Part shown: one piece after another, positions 16,518-25,886 of the stretch
How positions within the stretch are numbered: position 1 is the first letter of the stretch
Layout: each line of letters starts with the position of its first letter
From: Rhodoferax sp.
GTDB lineage: Bacteria; Pseudomonadota; Gammaproteobacteria; Burkholderiales; Burkholderiaceae_C
Direction of reading: 5' to 3'
Length of the DNA: 64,000 nucleotides
Assembly: GCF_030646845.1 (NCBI RefSeq)
Contig: NZ_JAUSLE010000038.1
Location: forward strand, 1 to 64,000
Translations under genes and position numbers: made by a program
The notes under the pieces: model-generated
Told to the model about the DNA's origin: nothing
Seen by the model: only the letters and a program-made list of their open reading frames with translations
Databases searched by the model: none

Positions 16518-19129
16518 TAGGTCTGCAGGTCGCCCGCCGCCACCGGACGGCCGAACAGGTAGCCCTGGAACATGGGGCAGCCCTGCTGCAGCAGCAGGGC
16601 ATGCTGCTGGGGCAGCTCCACGCCCTCGGCGATCACTTCCAGACCCAGACTCTGTCCCAGCGCGATGACCGTGCGGGTGATGGCGGCGTCGTTGGGATCG
16701 GTCAGGATGTCGCGCACAAACGACGCGTCAATCTTGAGCTGCTGCAGCGGCAGGCGCTTGAGATAGGCCAGCGAGGAATAACCGGTTCCGAAATCATCGA
16801 GCGAGAAGGTGACGCCCAGCGCGTTCAGCTGGTACATCTTTTCGATGATGTCTTCCATGTTCCTGGCCAGCACACTTTCTGTGAGTTCGAGCTGGAGCCG
16901 GCTCGGCCTGGCGCCGCTCATCTGCAATGCGTCGCGCACGCGCTGCACAAAATCGGGCTGGAAGATCTGGTGGGCACTGACGTTGACCGCCACCAGCAGC
17001 AGGTCTTTGCCGGGCACGCCCTGCCAGGCGGCCAGCTGGTGGCACGCCTGCTCCAGCACCCAATTTCCCATCGGCACGATCAGCCCGGTTTCCTCGGCCA
17101 TCGGGATGAACATGCCGGGGGCCACCAATCCACGCACCGGGTGCTGCCAGCGCACCAGTGCCTCAACTGCCTTTGGCCGCCCCTGGGTGTCCACCTGCAC
17201 CTGGTAGTGCAGCGTGAGTTGCCGGGCTTGCAGGGCCTGGCGGAATTCGGCCTCCAGGACAGCCCGCTCCGCCAGCCGCGTGGCCATCGCGGCATCAAAT
17301 ACGCGAAAGGTGTTGCGGCCTGCCCCCTTCGCCTGGTACATGGCAATGTCGGCCCGTTTGAGCAGCTCGTCGGCGGACACCCGCTCGGTGCCGCACAGGA
17401 CCACTCCCATGCTGGTGGTTACGTGGTGCTGCTGGCCCGCGATGTCGAACGGCGCCTCGAAGGCCGAAGTCAGTTCCAGCGCCCATTCGCTGGCCTGCCT
17501 GGCCGCGCTCTCGGCGTCGGGTCCAGCGAGCTGCAGCAGCACCACAAACTCGTCACCGCCGGGCCGGGCAAGCGTGTGCTGGTGGTCGAGCCGGACCCGC
17601 AGACGCTGGGCCACGGCATTCAGCACCGCGTCGCCCACTTGATGGCCCAGCGTGTCGTTCAGCTGTTTGAAGTGGTCCAGATCCATCAAGACGATGGCGA
17701 ACTGCCGGTGTTCGGCCGCGCCAGGGGCCATGGCGTTCTCGACGTTTTCGATCAACAGGCGACGGTTGGGGAGTCCGGTGAGGCTGTCAAAAAAGGCGAG
17801 CCGGTATATGCGCTCAGCCTGGGCCTTGCGTTCGGATATTTCGTCGAACACGGCAACGGTCTGCACCAGCTTTCCCCGTTTGAACTTTGGCTGGCAGTTC
17901 ACCTCCACCGGGAAGGGCTGGTGATGGCGGTTGACAAAGGTTTGTTCCCCACTGCGGTCCGGCCTTTCCGATGCGTCGGGGTTGGCGAACTTGAGCATGG
18001 ACTGACCGATCAGTTCATCCCTGCGATAGCCCAGCAACTTGCACGCCGCGCGGTTGACATAAGAGATCCGACCGGCCGGGTTGACCACATACAGGCCTTC
18101 GATCATGGTGTCGGCAATGGACGCAAGGCGCCGGCTCAGCATGGTGCCGTGCGCAGCCAATGCCGCTACCGAGACCATGGCGCCGAGCAGGATCATGATG
18201 GACAGCCGGTACTGCTGCCAGATCTCTTGCAGTGATACGCGCACCTGGGTATCGAAGGGCGGCACTCTGAGCTCGCGCATGAGGCTGCGCACGGGTTCAT
18301 ATTCCGCCGGCACGGTGAAGCCATGAATGCCCATGCTGCGGGCCGCTTCGCCGCCATGGGGCAGCGACAGCAGCGCACCAGCCACCCGCACAGCCAGTTC
18401 TTCGGGCACGTGGGACATGGCAACGACCGGCCACTCCGGGTAGAGCACCGTGGAGACTGCAAAGGGGTAGCCCGGCAGCAATTGGCGGTTGACCACCTTG
18501 ACCTGCGAAAGCTCGAGCTTGCCTTCGCGTGCCATGGCTTCGATCAGACCCGAGCGCACGAACGCTGCATCCACCTTCCCCGCCAGCAACGCCTGCACGA
18601 CCAGGTCTTGTGGCAACCCGGTCTGCAGCACGGTGCCCAGGTCGACGCCGGCTTTGCTCAGGGCATAGGCCTGGGCCTGGTAACCACCGAAGGAAGCTGT
18701 CGACGCAGCCGCGACCCGCTTGTCCTGCAGGTCCTGCAGGGTGTTGAGTTGTGTCTGGTCGCTGCGGGTCAGGATGACGCCGCCAAAGACGCGCACCGGT
18801 TTTCCCTGCTCCAGGGTGATCAGGGTTGCCAGCGGGGAGGACAGGCCGCTTTGGTGCGTCATGCGCACATATTCCGCGGGCTGCGTCAACACGAAGTCGG
18901 TTTGCTGCTGACGAACGGCGTCCTGCAACTCTTCGAAATTGAATATATGTACCTTGAAGGAGACGCCAGCGACTGCCGAATTCAGGTATTTCTCCAGCGG
19001 CTCCCACTGGGCCAGCGCCTGGGCTTTGGGGCGATAGGACAGCACTCCGAAAGTCACTGTATCTGCGGCCAGTGCCGGTCCAGCCAGCCATGCCAGCCAC
19101 AGAAGCAGGCAACGCAAGGCTGATTTCAT
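16517..19129 (-). CDS. PhnD-like periplasmic domain, PAS, GGDEF and EAL protein
   Basis: An 870-residue membrane-bound cyclic-di-GMP enzyme. A Sec signal spans ~1-21. Residues ~24-290 form a PhnD/phosphonate-binding-like periplasmic domain (TFGVLSYRPKAQALAQWEPL). A transmembrane helix lies at ~308-330, a PAS domain at ~335-440, a diguanylate cyclase with ARPGGDEFVV, and an EAL phosphodiesterase with EALVRWQHP and LDDFGTGYSS. No RxxD inhibitory site is visible five residues before GGDEF. Both catalytic motifs look intact, so net activity is uncertain. Its start overlaps the stop of the upstream lipoprotein gene by four bases, which suggests the two act together in sensing a periplasmic ligand. 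Confidence 0.9.
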   Translation of the reverse strand: MKSALRCLLLWLAWLAGPALAADTVTFGVLSYRPKAQALAQWEPLEKYLNSAVAGVSFKVHIFNFEELQDAVRQQQTDFVLTQPAEYVRMTHQSGLSSPLATLITLEQGKPVRVFGGVILTRSDQTQLNTLQDLQDKRVAAASTASFGGYQAQAYALSKAGVDLGTVLQTGLPQDLVVQALLAGKVDAAFVRSGLIEAMAREGKLELSQVKVVNRQLLPGYPFAVSTVLYPEWPVVAMSHVPEELAVRVAGALLSLPHGGEAARSMGIHGFTVPAEYEPVRSLMRELRVPPFDTQVRVSLQEIWQQYRLSIMILLGAMVSVAALAAHGTMLSRRLASIADTMIEGLYVVNPAGRISYVNRAACKLLGYRRDELIGQSMLKFANPDASERPDRSGEQTFVNRHHQPFPVEVNCQPKFKRGKLVQTVAVFDEISERKAQAERIYRLAFFDSLTGLPNRRLLIENVENAMAPGAAEHRQFAIVLMDLDHFKQLNDTLGHQVGDAVLNAVAQRLRVRLDHQHTLARPGGDEFVVLLQLAGPDAESAARQASEWALELTSAFEAPFDIAGQQHHVTTSMGVVLCGTERVSADELLKRADIAMYQAKGAGRNTFRVFDAAMATRLAERAVLEAEFRQALQARQLTLHYQVQVDTQGRPKAVEALVRWQHPVRGLVAPGMFIPMAEETGLIVPMGNWVLEQACHQLAAWQGVPGKDLLLVAVNVSAHQIFQPDFVQRVRDALQMSGARPSRLQLELTESVLARNMEDIIEKMYQLNALGVTFSLDDFGTGYSSLAYLKRLPLQQLKIDASFVRDILTDPNDAAITRTVIALGQSLGLEVIAEGVELPQQHALLLQQGCPMFQGYLFGRPVAAGDLQT

Positions 19130-20151
19130 GATGCGTCCCCGGGCAAATAAGCGTCGTTGAAAAGCGTCTCTACCTGGGCCGGGGCCGACAGAGCGCCCGC
19201 CGCCTGCATGATGACGGACAGCCGGCGCGCGACATCCACCATGTGTCCGTCCTTACGGGCAAGGTAGCTGCGGTTGGCCACCAGGTCGAGCAATTCCAGC
19301 CCGCGCAGGGAATTGATCAGTTCCTCGGCGGGTATGCCCAGATGGGGCGCCATGCGGTAGGCCGTGTCCCAGGGGTTGCGGCGCAGCTGCTCCAGGGTCT
19401 GGAAATGCGCCTTGAGCGTCTGTCGCAAGACCTCTGCATGGGAACGCGCTGCGTCCGTCTTGATGGCCAGCACATCAAAAATAATGTCCGGCATCTGGCG
19501 GGTGGTCAGTATTTGACGGGCCGACCCGGCGGCCAGGCGGCGGGCCACCGGTTCGTAGGTGATGAGCGCATCCAGTTGCGATCCGGCCCATGCTGCTTCC
19601 TGCTCCTCGAAGGCGACGTACCGTGTTGTGACGTCGGCCCGGGACAGGCCTGCCTTCTCCAGAATCATGGCCAGCATCAGCTCACCCAGGGTGCTGGGTT
19701 CGAGTCCGATGATTTTTCCACGCAATTGCTCCACCCCCTGCAGCTCCTTGCGGGCCAGCAGCACATCGGCCCCCTTGGATGCATCGAACACCAATACCAC
19801 TTCAAGGGCCATCCCTCGCGCTTGCAGCACCAGAGCCTCGTCCAGCGTCAGCATGGCGCCGTCCGTGCGCCCTTCCTTCAGCGCATTGATCGACGCCGTG
19901 ACGGTTGGCATCTCCTGCAGGTCCAGCCCTGCGGGCAGCAGCCCCTGAGATTTCGCATAGAACAGCGGCTCATAACCCGGCCAGGGGTGTCCGGCAATCC
20001 GCAGCGGGTTGCTGCGGCTACAAGCGGTCAGCCAGCCGGGCTGGGTTGCGGCCAGCATGGCTGCGATCACGGCGCGGCGCGTTGCCACCCCGATCGACCC
20101 TCTGTCCTGAGCGATATCGCTCGATCGAGTGGGGATGGGGGAGCGAACCAT
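19126..20151 (-). CDS. NMT1/THI5-like substrate-binding lipoprotein
   Basis: A 341-residue periplasmic binding protein of the NitT/TauT/THI5-like type. The N-terminus carries TRRAVIAAML and then the lipobox LTAC, so the mature protein is probably a lipoprotein, possibly Tat-exported. IAGHPWPGYEPLFYAKSQGL is a typical opening of this family. Related proteins bind nitrate, sulfonates, or thiamine pyrimidine precursors. No permease or ATPase gene is nearby; instead it overlaps the GGDEF-EAL gene by four bases, so it may be a sensor partner rather than a transporter part. Confidence 0.82.
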   Translation of the reverse strand: MVRSPIPTRSSDIAQDRGSIGVATRRAVIAAMLAATQPGWLTACSRSNPLRIAGHPWPGYEPLFYAKSQGLLPAGLDLQEMPTVTASINALKEGRTDGAMLTLDEALVLQARGMALEVVLVFDASKGADVLLARKELQGVEQLRGKIIGLEPSTLGELMLAMILEKAGLSRADVTTRYVAFEEQEAAWAGSQLDALITYEPVARRLAAGSARQILTTRQMPDIIFDVLAIKTDAARSHAEVLRQTLKAHFQTLEQLRRNPWDTAYRMAPHLGIPAEELINSLRGLELLDLVANRSYLARKDGHMVDVARRLSVIMQAAGALSAPAQVETLFNDAYLPGDAS

Positions 20152-20172
20152 GGGTGTGACTTCGCTGTCAGA

Positions 20173-20910
20173 TCACTGATGGGAGACCGACAGGTCTGCG
20201 CCGAGGGCCCGGCGTTCGTCGAACACAAAGCAACTGCCTGTGTAATGCGCATCGCCGGCCTCCTCGAAATATTTGAGGATGCCGCCCTCGAGCTGGTACA
20301 CATGCTCCAGCCCGGCTTCCCGCATGAAGATGGCCGCCTTCTCGCAACGGATGCCACCCGTGCAAAAGCTCACCACCGTCTTGTCCTGTAGCTCCGCCTT
20401 GTGATCGAGCAGGGCCTGAGGGAACTCGGTGAATTTGCCGATGCGCCAGTCAATGGCGCCATTGAACGTGCCGTGATCCACTTCAAACGCATTGCGCGTG
20501 TCCAGTGTGACGACCGGCCTGCCGCTGTCGTCATGCCCCTGGTCCAGCCAGCGTTTGACCGTTTGGGCGTCCACCGCGGGTGCACGCCCCTCGGCCGGGT
20601 GAATGGCGGGGTGGTCCATGCGGATGATCTCCCGCTTGACCTTCACCAGCATCTTCTTGAATGGCTGATGGGCTGACCAGCTCTCCTTGGGCGCGATGTC
20701 AGAAAAACGCGCATCGGCGTTCAGCTCGGCCATAAACCCGCGCACTGCCTCGCCACTTCCTGCCAGAAACAGATTGATGCCCTCTTCGGCCAGCAGGATG
20801 GTGCCTTTGAGCTGCAAGCTCTGTGCCCGTTGAAGCAGCGTGACACGTAACTCTGCGGCGTCGGGCAGGGCAATGAATTTGTAGGCGGAGATGTTGAGGG
20901 TGGTGTTCAC
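20173..20910 (-). CDS. trhO: tRNA uridine(34) hydroxylase TrhO (rhodanese domain)
   Basis: A 245-residue YceA/TrhO-type protein. The N-terminal acylphosphatase-like part includes [18 protein letters not shown], and the rhodanese domain holds the active-site cysteine in [16 protein letters not shown]. TrhO makes 5-hydroxyuridine at the wobble position using oxygen and prephenate-dependent or independent routes known from other bacteria. The start is GTG at 20910. It is followed after 21 bases by the NMT1-like lipoprotein gene on the same strand, and is divergent from the TonB receptor gene. Confidence 0.92.
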   Translation of the reverse strand: MNTTLNISAYKFIALPDAAELRVTLLQRAQSLQLKGTILLAEEGINLFLAGSGEAVRGFMAELNADARFSDIAPKESWSAHQPFKKMLVKVKREIIRMDHPAIHPAEGRAPAVDAQTVKRWLDQGHDDSGRPVVTLDTRNAFEVDHGTFNGAIDWRIGKFTEFPQALLDHKAELQDKTVVSFCTGGIRCEKAAIFMREAGLEHVYQLEGGILKYFEEAGDAHYTGSCFVFDERRALGADLSVSHQ

Positions 20911-21008
20911 CGGTTGATTCTAGAAGCATGCCGGGCGCGTCGGCCGGGGAGGATCGCCGACAGGGCAGAATCAGCCCTTGGGAGCAAAAAAATTTCTTGG
21001 AGTCATCA

Positions 21009-22958
21009 ATGAGTCGACCGATCTGCCTGATCGCCATGCTGGGTTGGGTGGGCCTTGCCAACGCGCAAGTACCTGCTTCCGTGTCCGAGAAGGACTTTTT
21101 GACGGAGATGCCCATCGTCCTGTCTGTCTCGCGGCTGCCCCAACGGCTGGATGACACACCCGGTGCCGTCACCATCATTGACCGCAACATGATTCGCCTG
21201 TCCGGCGCACGGGATGTGGCTGACCTGATGCGTCTGGTGCCCGGTTTTCAGACCAGCACGTCTTTTGACACGGGTGCGCCCCTGGCCAGCTACCACGGTG
21301 GTTTTGACAGTTACTCCAACCGCATCCAGGTGCTTGTTGATGGCCGGTCGGTCTATTCCCCGTATCTGGTCGGCGGCATTGGACCTGGTCTACAGACGGT
21401 GGCACTGGCGGATATTGAGCGCATCGAGGTGCTGCGCGGCTCCAACTCGGCGGCTTACGGCGCTCGCGCCATGCTGGGGGTCATCAATATCGTGACTCGC
21501 CATACGGTGGATACGCTTGGCCTGCAGGTTAGCGTGACTGGTGGCGAGAACGATATTCGCGATTCGCAGGCGCGTATCGGCTGGGGCGGGGAGGATGCCA
21601 GCTTCCGTCTTGCGGTGGACCGGCGCGCCGATGGGGGGCTGGTGGGCTCGAACGGCCACAACGAGATCAGCCGTGCCAATTTTCGTGCCGATCTGCGTGC
21701 CAGTGCACGCGATGAAGTCCAACTGCGCGCAGGCACGCTCGCAATCGATGCCGGCAGGGGCTTTGCCGGCGTTGTGGATGATCCCTTGCGTGACCGTGGT
21801 CTTGATTCCGGCTATGCACAACTCGATTGGCGGCGCAATCTCGCTGAGGACGAAGACCTCGCGTTCAGCATTTCCCACTCGGAAGAGTCCTACCGGGACT
21901 CCTTCCCCTATTCCCTGAAGCCCTTCGTCAACGACAGCATTGACATCGACGCCAGTGGCCATTCGAGCAACGACACCGTATCTCTGCAGCACACCTTTCG
22001 TCGTGGCTCGGCTCTGAGGGTGGTGTGGGGCGGCGAGGTGCGGCGTGAGCAGGTCGTCTCCAGGCCGCTCTACAACACCGATGCGGCGTTTGTCACGGAT
22101 TTCACCCGCTTGTTCGGCAATGCCGAATGGCGGTTTGCCCCTGAGTTGGTTCTCAATGCCGGTGCAATGTATGAAAAAAGCAGCATGAGTGGCGACAGTC
22201 TGGCGCCGCGGCTGATGCTGAACTGGCACGTCGCTGACGGGCAGACACTGCGCGCGGGTGTTTCCAGGGCGTTTCGTCCGCCCAGTACGTTTGAAAAGTT
22301 CAGCGATGTGCGCTACGTCTGGAATGGATTGCTGCTCAAGGCAACCACTGTGTCCAGCGGCAACGTGCAGCCCGAAAGTGTGCTGGCACACGAACTGGGC
22401 TACCTGGGCGACTTTCCCTCACTGGGTGCCAATCTGGATGTACGCGTCTTTCACGAGCAGATTTCCGGCTTCGTCCGGCGTCAAGAGTATGCCGTGTCCC
22501 CAGTCACAACACTATTTCCGTCCAACCCCGTGGACTATGTCAATGGCGAAAATTTTTCCATTCAGGGGGTTGAATACCAGATGAAATGGCGCCCGTGGCG
22601 CGACGCGCAGGTTATCTTCAACCAGGCCTATACCGAGATCAGCTCCACCGATCGCGGCTCCAAGCTGGCGGCGCCGAAGCTGGCAAGCTCACTGACCTTC
22701 TTTCAGAAATTACCCGGTGGCCTGGATCTGAGCCTGATGCATCAGGACAGTGGCACGGTGACGTTGCAAGGGGCGGGTTACCTCGACCAGGTGGCGATGA
22801 CCCGCACGGACCTGCGCCTGAGCGCACCGCTGCGCTTTGGCCCCAATCGGGCTGAGGTGGCCCTCGTGGTGCAGAACCTGGGTGGACCTTACCAGGACTT
22901 TTCACCAAGGTTCCAGTTTCAACGCCGGGCTTTCGTAACCCTTCGGGTGGAAAACTGA
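21009..22958 (+). CDS. TonB-dependent outer-membrane receptor
   Basis: A 649-residue TonB-dependent receptor. The signal peptide ends near GLANAQ (~20). The plug domain runs from ~40 to 150 (DTPGAVTIIDRNMIRLSG, then IERIEVLRGSNSAAYGARA and GVINIVTRH). The beta-barrel continues to the C-terminal aromatic strand RRAFVTLRVEN. The start at 21009 is preceded by CTTGGAG and begins the signal peptide. Ligand unknown: size and plug resemble BtuB/CirA-class receptors, but no cobalamin riboswitch precedes it. It is the first of three genes reading into the kinase, so receptor and two-component sensor are probably co-transcribed. Confidence 0.9.
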   Translation: MSRPICLIAMLGWVGLANAQVPASVSEKDFLTEMPIVLSVSRLPQRLDDTPGAVTIIDRNMIRLSGARDVADLMRLVPGFQTSTSFDTGAPLASYHGGFDSYSNRIQVLVDGRSVYSPYLVGGIGPGLQTVALADIERIEVLRGSNSAAYGARAMLGVINIVTRHTVDTLGLQVSVTGGENDIRDSQARIGWGGEDASFRLAVDRRADGGLVGSNGHNEISRANFRADLRASARDEVQLRAGTLAIDAGRGFAGVVDDPLRDRGLDSGYAQLDWRRNLAEDEDLAFSISHSEESYRDSFPYSLKPFVNDSIDIDASGHSSNDTVSLQHTFRRGSALRVVWGGEVRREQVVSRPLYNTDAAFVTDFTRLFGNAEWRFAPELVLNAGAMYEKSSMSGDSLAPRLMLNWHVADGQTLRAGVSRAFRPPSTFEKFSDVRYVWNGLLLKATTVSSGNVQPESVLAHELGYLGDFPSLGANLDVRVFHEQISGFVRRQEYAVSPVTTLFPSNPVDYVNGENFSIQGVEYQMKWRPWRDAQVIFNQAYTEISSTDRGSKLAAPKLASSLTFFQKLPGGLDLSLMHQDSGTVTLQGAGYLDQVAMTRTDLRLSAPLRFGPNRAEVALVVQNLGGPYQDFSPRFQFQRRAFVTLRVEN

Positions 22959-22968
22959 TCCGGCTCAT

Positions 22969-23904
22969 ATGCCCTTGCGCCTGCGCTCCCTGATCGTCTG
23001 TTTTTGGTTGACCTGGTTGGCAGGGACTTTGGCGCACGCGGCGCCGACGGTCGTGATCGTGAGCAGCGAGAGCAGTGTCGCCTATGTGGAGGCGGCTGGG
23101 GCACTGGTCGATGAACTTGAACGCGGTGGCGTGCCGCGCATTGAGTTGCTTCAGGTGACAGTCGCTGAATTCGCAGTCGCGGGCCAGTTGACGCCCAAGC
23201 TGTTCGTGGCGCTGGGATCTGAGGCCGCGAATGCGTTGGCCAAAGCAGAACTGCGCACACCGGTGCTTTGCACCCTGCTGCCACGCAGCAGTTTTGAGCG
23301 TGCCCTGTTGACAAATGGGCGCAAGGCGTCGCCGCAGTTTTCGGCCCTCTATCTTGATCAGCCCCTGAGTCGCCAACTCGAATTGATCCGGCTGGCCCTG
23401 CCCGCGGCGCGTCGCGTTGGGGTGCTATGGGGAGATGAATCGCAGGCGCAGGCACCTGCCTTGAAAGCATTGGCACAGGCCCGTGGGCTGGAACTGGCCG
23501 AGGCCACCGTCGGCAGCAATGAGCTTTTGTTCCCTGGCCTGAAACGGGTCCTTGAAGATGCTGATCTGTTGCTGGCAGTGCCCGATCACCAGCTGTACAA
23601 CAGCAGCAACATCCAGAATATTCTGCTGGCCTCCTTTCGGGCGAGGGTGCCACTGGTGGCTTTCTCACCCGCCTATGTGCGGGCCGGCGCCTTGCTGGCC
23701 CTGCACGTGACACCAAGGCAGATTGGCCAACAAGCCGCAGCGATTGTCCGGGGCGTGCTTCAGGGCAAGACACTGTCGGCAACGCCGCTTTACTCACAGG
23801 ACTTCAGCGTTGCCGTGAACGAGCACGTTGCCCGCTCGCTTGGATTGACGCTGGAGCCGGACGCCTTGCGCGCCCGCTTGCGGCGCCGGGAGGGTGCGTT
23901 ATGA
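22969..23904 (+). CDS. ABC_sub_bind-type periplasmic binding protein
   Basis: A 311-residue periplasmic binding protein of the TrpX/ABC_sub_bind kind (COG2984-like). A signal peptide spans ~1-24, ending at LAHA. Conserved segments are LFVALGSEAANALAKAEL, PAARRVGVLWGDESQAQA and ADLLLAVPDHQLYNSSNI. No permease or ATPase gene is adjacent. It lies ten bases after the TonB receptor gene and overlaps the kinase gene by four bases, an arrangement like TorT-TorS, where the binding protein reports its ligand to the kinase. That role is inferred. Confidence 0.82.
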   Translation: MPLRLRSLIVCFWLTWLAGTLAHAAPTVVIVSSESSVAYVEAAGALVDELERGGVPRIELLQVTVAEFAVAGQLTPKLFVALGSEAANALAKAELRTPVLCTLLPRSSFERALLTNGRKASPQFSALYLDQPLSRQLELIRLALPAARRVGVLWGDESQAQAPALKALAQARGLELAEATVGSNELLFPGLKRVLEDADLLLAVPDHQLYNSSNIQNILLASFRARVPLVAFSPAYVRAGALLALHVTPRQIGQQAAAIVRGVLQGKTLSATPLYSQDFSVAVNEHVARSLGLTLEPDALRARLRRREGAL

Positions 23905-25886
23905 AAATGGTCGACATCCGCAGCCGCATGCTGTTGACTGCGCTCCTGCCGGTGACGCTGCTCGCCGTGTTGCTGGCGGCGGTGTTTCTGGTGGCCCGCG
24001 TTGGTGACATTGGCGAGGCGCACAGCCAGCGTGCCAGGACGCTGGCCCGTCAGTTGGCGACCGCCAGCGAGTACGGCCTGTTTTCGGCCAATATCACCCA
24101 GTTGCAGACCATCGCCAGTGGTGCGCTGCGTGAGCCGGATGTGCGTTCGGTGGCAATCGTGAATGCCCAGGGCATCATGCTCGTCAAGGCGGGTCAACCC
24201 CGCTACACGGCGCTCCCGGTTCTGGGCGGGCAGGAAAGCGAGAAGCTTGACCCGGCAACGGGCACGGACTTGTTGTCACAGCCGATTGCGGCAAGTCAGG
24301 TCAAGCTGGACGACCTGTATGAATCCCGGGAGGCTGCTGCAGGCACGATCGCGCAACCCCTGGGTCATGTGTTGATCGAGTTCTCGCGTGACAGGCTTGT
24401 TCAGCGCGAGCGCGACATGCTGCTGGCGGGCGTTGCCGTTACCCTGGGGGGGCTGCTGTTTGGCGGGTTCCTGGCGGTGCGCCTTGGCCGGGGAGTCATT
24501 CGCCCGATTCTGCGTGTTTCGCGCATGATTGAGCACATCGGGCGTGGCGAATTGTCAGCGCGCGGTGCAGTGCTGCCGGATGACCCGCTGCGCGAGTTGC
24601 AGCTGGGCCTGAACCAGATGGCTGAACGCCTGGAATCGGGTCGCGATGAGCTGGAGCGGCGCGTTGTCCTGGCGACGCTGGAGTTGAGGGAGAAGAAAGA
24701 AGAGGCTGAGACTGCCACGCTCGCCAAATCACGCTTTCTGGCTGCCGCCAGCCATGATCTGCGGCAGCCGACCCACGCACTTGGGATGTTCGTCGCACGG
24801 CTGGCGCAACTGCCGCACGACGCCGAAACAGCGCATTTGATCACCAACCTGGACGCGTCGGTGCAGGCCATGCAGGATTTGCTGGACGCCTTGCTCGATA
24901 TCTCCCGGCTGGATGCACGGGCTGTGCAGGTTCACCGGCGACCGTTCGCGCTGGCCGATATCTTCGATCAGTTGCGCTTGGGCTTGACAGCAACAGCTGT
25001 AGAGAAAGACCTTCGCCTGCGCGTGCGGCCAACCAATGTCTGGTTGCTGAGCGACCCCACGTTGTTGCATCGCATCATGCTGAATCTGGTGGTCAATGCC
25101 GTGCGTTACACGAGACAAGGGGGCGTGCTGGTCGCTTGTCGGTTGGCGCGTGACGGCAAGCATGCGCGCATCGAGGTGTGGGACAGCGGAGTTGGTATTG
25201 CGCCTGAGCATCACCAGGCGATCTTCAAGGAGTTTTATCAAGTCGGCAACAGGGAGCGGGACCGCAGCAAGGGCCTGGGCCTGGGGCTGAACATTGTGGA
25301 GCGAACAGCGCACCTGCTGGGACATCGGCTGCAATTGCGCTCCAGTCTGGGGCTGGGAACCCGTTTCAGCATAGAAGTACCATTGGCACCGCCCGGGGCG
25401 CCGGCCCTGCCGAACCCGTTCGAGGCGAGGACATTGGACGATCTTGCGGATCTGGTCGTCCTGGTGATTGAGGACGATGCCCTGGCGCGGGAGGGCCTGG
25501 TGAGCCTGCTTGAATCGTGGGGCGTCGTTGTGGTCGTGGCCGAGGGGGTATCAACGGCGCTGTGGCAGCTGAAATTCGGCGTCGTTCCTGACGTCATCAT
25601 CAGCGACTATCGTTTGCGTGATACGGAGAATGGTCTTGACACCGTGCGCCAGCTGCGGGCCGCAGCGGGGCAGCAGATTCCCGCCTGCCTCATGAGCGGC
25701 GATACGGACCCTGCGCTGATGCAGGCGGCCAGGATCGCCGGGTTGACCTTGCTGCACAAGCCGGTGCGACCTGCCAAACTGCGAAGCCTGATCCGTCGTT
25801 TGGCCGCGGGTGAACCGGACGGTGTGCAGCTTGCCGGCGCACCCGCCAGCCGACCGCATCAGGCGGACGGCGCTGATTTGGTGTAA
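23901..25886 (+). CDS. Hybrid sensor histidine kinase
   Basis: A 661-residue membrane kinase. Transmembrane helices at ~10-32 and ~172-194 bracket a ~140-residue periplasmic domain (ATASEYGLFSANITQLQ) that looks like a single-Cache fold. A HAMP region follows, then HisKA with SHDLRQPTHALGMF (phospho-His), HATPase with NLVVNAVRYT, DSGVGI and GLGLGL, and a C-terminal receiver (VIEDDALAREG, phospho-Asp in ISDYRLRD, Lys in LLHKPVRP). It overlaps the binding-protein gene by four bases. The probable output partner is the convergent LuxR-type regulator, whose coding end overlaps this one by 28 bases. Confidence 0.9.
   Translation: MKMVDIRSRMLLTALLPVTLLAVLLAAVFLVARVGDIGEAHSQRARTLARQLATASEYGLFSANITQLQTIASGALREPDVRSVAIVNAQGIMLVKAGQPRYTALPVLGGQESEKLDPATGTDLLSQPIAASQVKLDDLYESREAAAGTIAQPLGHVLIEFSRDRLVQRERDMLLAGVAVTLGGLLFGGFLAVRLGRGVIRPILRVSRMIEHIGRGELSARGAVLPDDPLRELQLGLNQMAERLESGRDELERRVVLATLELREKKEEAETATLAKSRFLAAASHDLRQPTHALGMFVARLAQLPHDAETAHLITNLDASVQAMQDLLDALLDISRLDARAVQVHRRPFALADIFDQLRLGLTATAVEKDLRLRVRPTNVWLLSDPTLLHRIMLNLVVNAVRYTRQGGVLVACRLARDGKHARIEVWDSGVGIAPEHHQAIFKEFYQVGNRERDRSKGLGLGLNIVERTAHLLGHRLQLRSSLGLGTRFSIEVPLAPPGAPALPNPFEARTLDDLADLVVLVIEDDALAREGLVSLLESWGVVVVVAEGVSTALWQLKFGVVPDVIISDYRLRDTENGLDTVRQLRAAAGQQIPACLMSGDTDPALMQAARIAGLTLLHKPVRPAKLRSLIRRLAAGEPDGVQLAGAPASRPHQADGADLV

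Noticed and set aside
16601-18235. 544-codon open frame opposite the GGDEF-EAL gene
   Set aside because: Antisense of a protein with intact GGDEF and EAL motifs; the translation is Gln/His/Arg-rich shadow sequence.
20911-21008. Cobalamin riboswitch before the TonB receptor
   Set aside because: The gap is only 98 bases and lacks the conserved B12-box motif.
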